DNA of 7,135 nt from RAM1 sp943372585 (GTDB taxonomy: Bacteria; Pseudomonadota; Gammaproteobacteria; Burkholderiales; Burkholderiaceae_C), in assembly GCA_943372585.1 (NCBI GenBank), contig CALRZF020000204.1, positions 1-7,135 on the forward strand. The letters are read 5' to 3'. The number at the start of each line of letters is the position of its first letter. The stretch's first letter is position 1. Positions 6,009-7,135 of the stretch are shown here, piece after piece. The notes under the pieces are model-generated. The model was not told the origin of the DNA. It saw nothing but the letters and a program-made list of their open reading frames with translations, and made no database searches. A program made the position numbers and the translations under genes.

Positions 6009-6563
6009 ATGGCCCAGGCGTTGGGTTATGCGTTGTTTGACACAGCGATCGGCAGCTGCGGCGTCGCCTGGGGTGAATCCGCGCTGGCCGGTGTGCAGCT
6101 GCCCGAGCCTGATGCGCACGGCAGCCGCGCGCGCATGCAGCGGCGGTTTCCCGGGGTGGCCGAATTGCCACCACCGCCTTGGGTAATGGAGATCCAGGCA
6201 CGCGTGCAGGCCCTGTTGCAAGGTCAGGCCGACGGCCTGCTGGACGTGCCGCTGGACATGGCGGGCGTGCCGCCGTTTCACCAGCGCGTGTATGAGGTGG
6301 CCCGCGCCATTGCGCCGGGCCGAACATTGACTTATGGCGAGGTGGCTGCCGCGTTGGGGGAGCCCGGCGCGGCGCGCGCCGTGGGCCAGGCGCTGGGGCA
6401 CAACCCGTTTGCGCCCATCGTGCCCTGCCACCGGGTGCTGGCTGCGGGCAGCCGCGGTGGCGGTTTCTCGGCCAGCGGTGGTGTGGACACCAAGCTGCGC
6501 ATGCTGCTGAACGAAGGCGCGCGATTTGGCGCTGCGCCGGGCTTGTTCGACACGCCCGGCTGA
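6009..6563 (+). CDS. ogt: Methylated-DNA--protein-cysteine S-methyltransferase (O6-alkylguanine-DNA alkyltransferase)
   Basis: Suicide DNA repair protein that moves the alkyl group from O6-alkylguanine (and O4-alkylthymine) in DNA to its own cysteine. The 184 residues match the stand-alone Ogt/MGMT length; no Ada regulatory N-terminal domain is present. Visible are the winged-helix start FHQRVYEVARAIAPGRTLTYGEVA (split here as FHQRVYEVARAI at 90-101 and GRTLTYGEVA at 104-113), the arginine finger Arg123 (ARAVG), Asn132 (HNP) and the active-site PCHRV with Cys140. GGGFSASGG and KLRMLLNEG follow as usual. It begins 8 bases after the GST stop and lacks a clear Shine-Dalgarno, so it probably depends on translation of the gene before it. 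Sharing an operon with an AidB homologue supports a joint alkylation-repair role. The symbol is by function; subfamily naming (ogt or adaB-like) is not certain. Confidence 0.94.
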   Translation: MAQALGYALFDTAIGSCGVAWGESALAGVQLPEPDAHGSRARMQRRFPGVAELPPPPWVMEIQARVQALLQGQADGLLDVPLDMAGVPPFHQRVYEVARAIAPGRTLTYGEVAAALGEPGAARAVGQALGHNPFAPIVPCHRVLAAGSRGGGFSASGGVDTKLRMLLNEGARFGAAPGLFDTPG

Positions 6564-6631
6564 ATCAACCGCTGGTGCGCCGGGCTGGCAAAGCGGTCGA
6601 CCCAGCCGAAGTAGCGCCCGGTCGCGCCGTC

Positions 6632-7129
6632 TTACAGCGCGGTCTGGGACCGCGTCAGGCGCTCTTCCCGCTGGTGGCCGTCGATCGTCCCCATTTGGGC
6701 GGCCAGGCGGTTGGCCAGCATTTCGACGCTGGCTTGCATGTCGCGCTGGCCCTTGATCAGGGTGGCCTGCAAGGCTTCGGTCGTTACAGCCTCGCGCTGG
6801 CGCGCTTCAGCGGCCTGCTGGTCTATGTAGTGGCGCAATTCTGTAAAGCGTGACGCTTCGGCCTTGTCGGCCAGGTTGCGCTGGGCTTGCAGCTCGCGCA
6901 TGTGCAGGCCCAGTTCGCGGTCGTGGCGGGCGTCGCTCCAGGCGGCATTGCCCATCCCGCCCAGCAGCGCCAGCAGCAGGGCCACCAGCAGGATCAGGGG
7001 CAGCGGCATCTCCACAATGGCCACTCCCAGGCTGACGGGCGTGGGACGTACAAATTCGGGCCAGTTCAATGCGACAAACACTGCCGTAATCAGCGTGGCC
7101 ACCAGCAGCAAGGTCATACGGGTTCGCAT
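6632..7129 (-). CDS. LapA-like small inner-membrane protein with coiled coil
   Basis: A 165-residue membrane protein of unknown function. Residues 6-22 (MTLLLVATLITAVFVAL) and about 43-59 (LPLILLVALLLALLGGM) are two hydrophobic membrane segments joined by a loop with LNWPEF and PTPVSLG. Residues about 65-160 are charged and helical with heptad-like spacing, probably a cytoplasmic coiled coil. The layout is that of LapA-domain (DUF1049) proteins, which in E. coli help lipopolysaccharide assembly, but the tail here is longer and the match is by layout only. An in-frame TGA directly precedes the ATG, so the start cannot lie upstream; a second Met at residue 5 is an alternative. Only six bases before the ATG are in the window, so its promoter and neighbours are unseen. 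It converges on ogt with a 68-base gap. Confidence 0.75.
   Translation of the reverse strand: MRTRMTLLLVATLITAVFVALNWPEFVRPTPVSLGVAIVEMPLPLILLVALLLALLGGMGNAAWSDARHDRELGLHMRELQAQRNLADKAEASRFTELRHYIDQQAAEARQREAVTTEALQATLIKGQRDMQASVEMLANRLAAQMGTIDGHQREERLTRSQTAL
6638..6654. terminator. GC hairpin at convergent ogt / membrane-protein gene ends
   Basis: CGCGGTC (6638-6644), loop TGG, GACCGCG (6648-6654): a perfect 7-bp GC-rich stem just inside the 3' end of the opposite-strand gene and 75 bases after the ogt stop. A second, imperfect GC stem pairs 6577-6585 with 6616-6625 (one bulge) in the 68-base gap. Neither is followed by a T-run, so the terminator role is only suggested by the convergent position. 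Confidence 0.35.
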
Positions 7130-7135
7130 TCAGGT

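Noticed and set aside
4639..6327. A 562-codon open frame on the - strand across aidB, the GST and the start of ogt.
   Set aside because: Antisense shadow of three recognisable genes; no motifs or plausible start context.

Overview
The window is a GC-rich, densely packed piece of bacterial chromosome carrying eight protein genes. I see no RNA genes, insertion sequences or CRISPR arrays. Gene content, codon bias and the look of the proteins suggest a beta-proteobacterium, most likely a Comamonadaceae member of the Acidovorax/Hydrogenophaga/Polaromonas kind. This is a judgement from protein style, not from a marker gene.

Left block, + strand (1-2155): three tightly spaced genes that look like one operon. 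They are a short-chain dehydrogenase cut by the window edge, a PaaI-type hotdog acyl-CoA thioesterase that starts at TTG, and a zinc-free medium-chain NADP-dependent oxidoreductase. Together they suit acyl-CoA, fatty-acid or ketone metabolism. The operon's first genes lie outside the window.

Middle gene, - strand (2152-3279): a lone 375-residue protein with clearly lower GC than either side. Its last codons overlap the end of the left operon. It has a kinase-type catalytic loop resembling eukaryotic PI3/PI4 kinases (GDRHRGN, then AIDNDTAF) behind a Ser/Pro-rich N-terminus that fits the known pattern of type III secretion signals. A near-match to the PIP/hrpII box (TTCGC-N15-TTCTC) lies just upstream. 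This is the most interesting item: a candidate, apparently acquired, secreted lipid or protein kinase effector. The box is imperfect and unusually close to the start codon, so the effector reading is a hypothesis.

Right block, + strand (3389-6563): an AidB-type acyl-CoA dehydrogenase, a glutathione S-transferase-like protein with an extra C-terminal domain, and an O6-alkylguanine-DNA alkyltransferase, spaced by 11 and 8 bases. In E. coli, aidB and the alkyltransferase Ada belong to the same alkylation response, so this set may be an alkylation or electrophile defence operon. It faces away from the kinase gene across a 109-base region.

Right edge, - strand (6632-7129): a small inner-membrane protein with two membrane segments and a cytoplasmic coiled coil, convergent with the alkyltransferase gene. 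A GC-rich hairpin sits at the junction.
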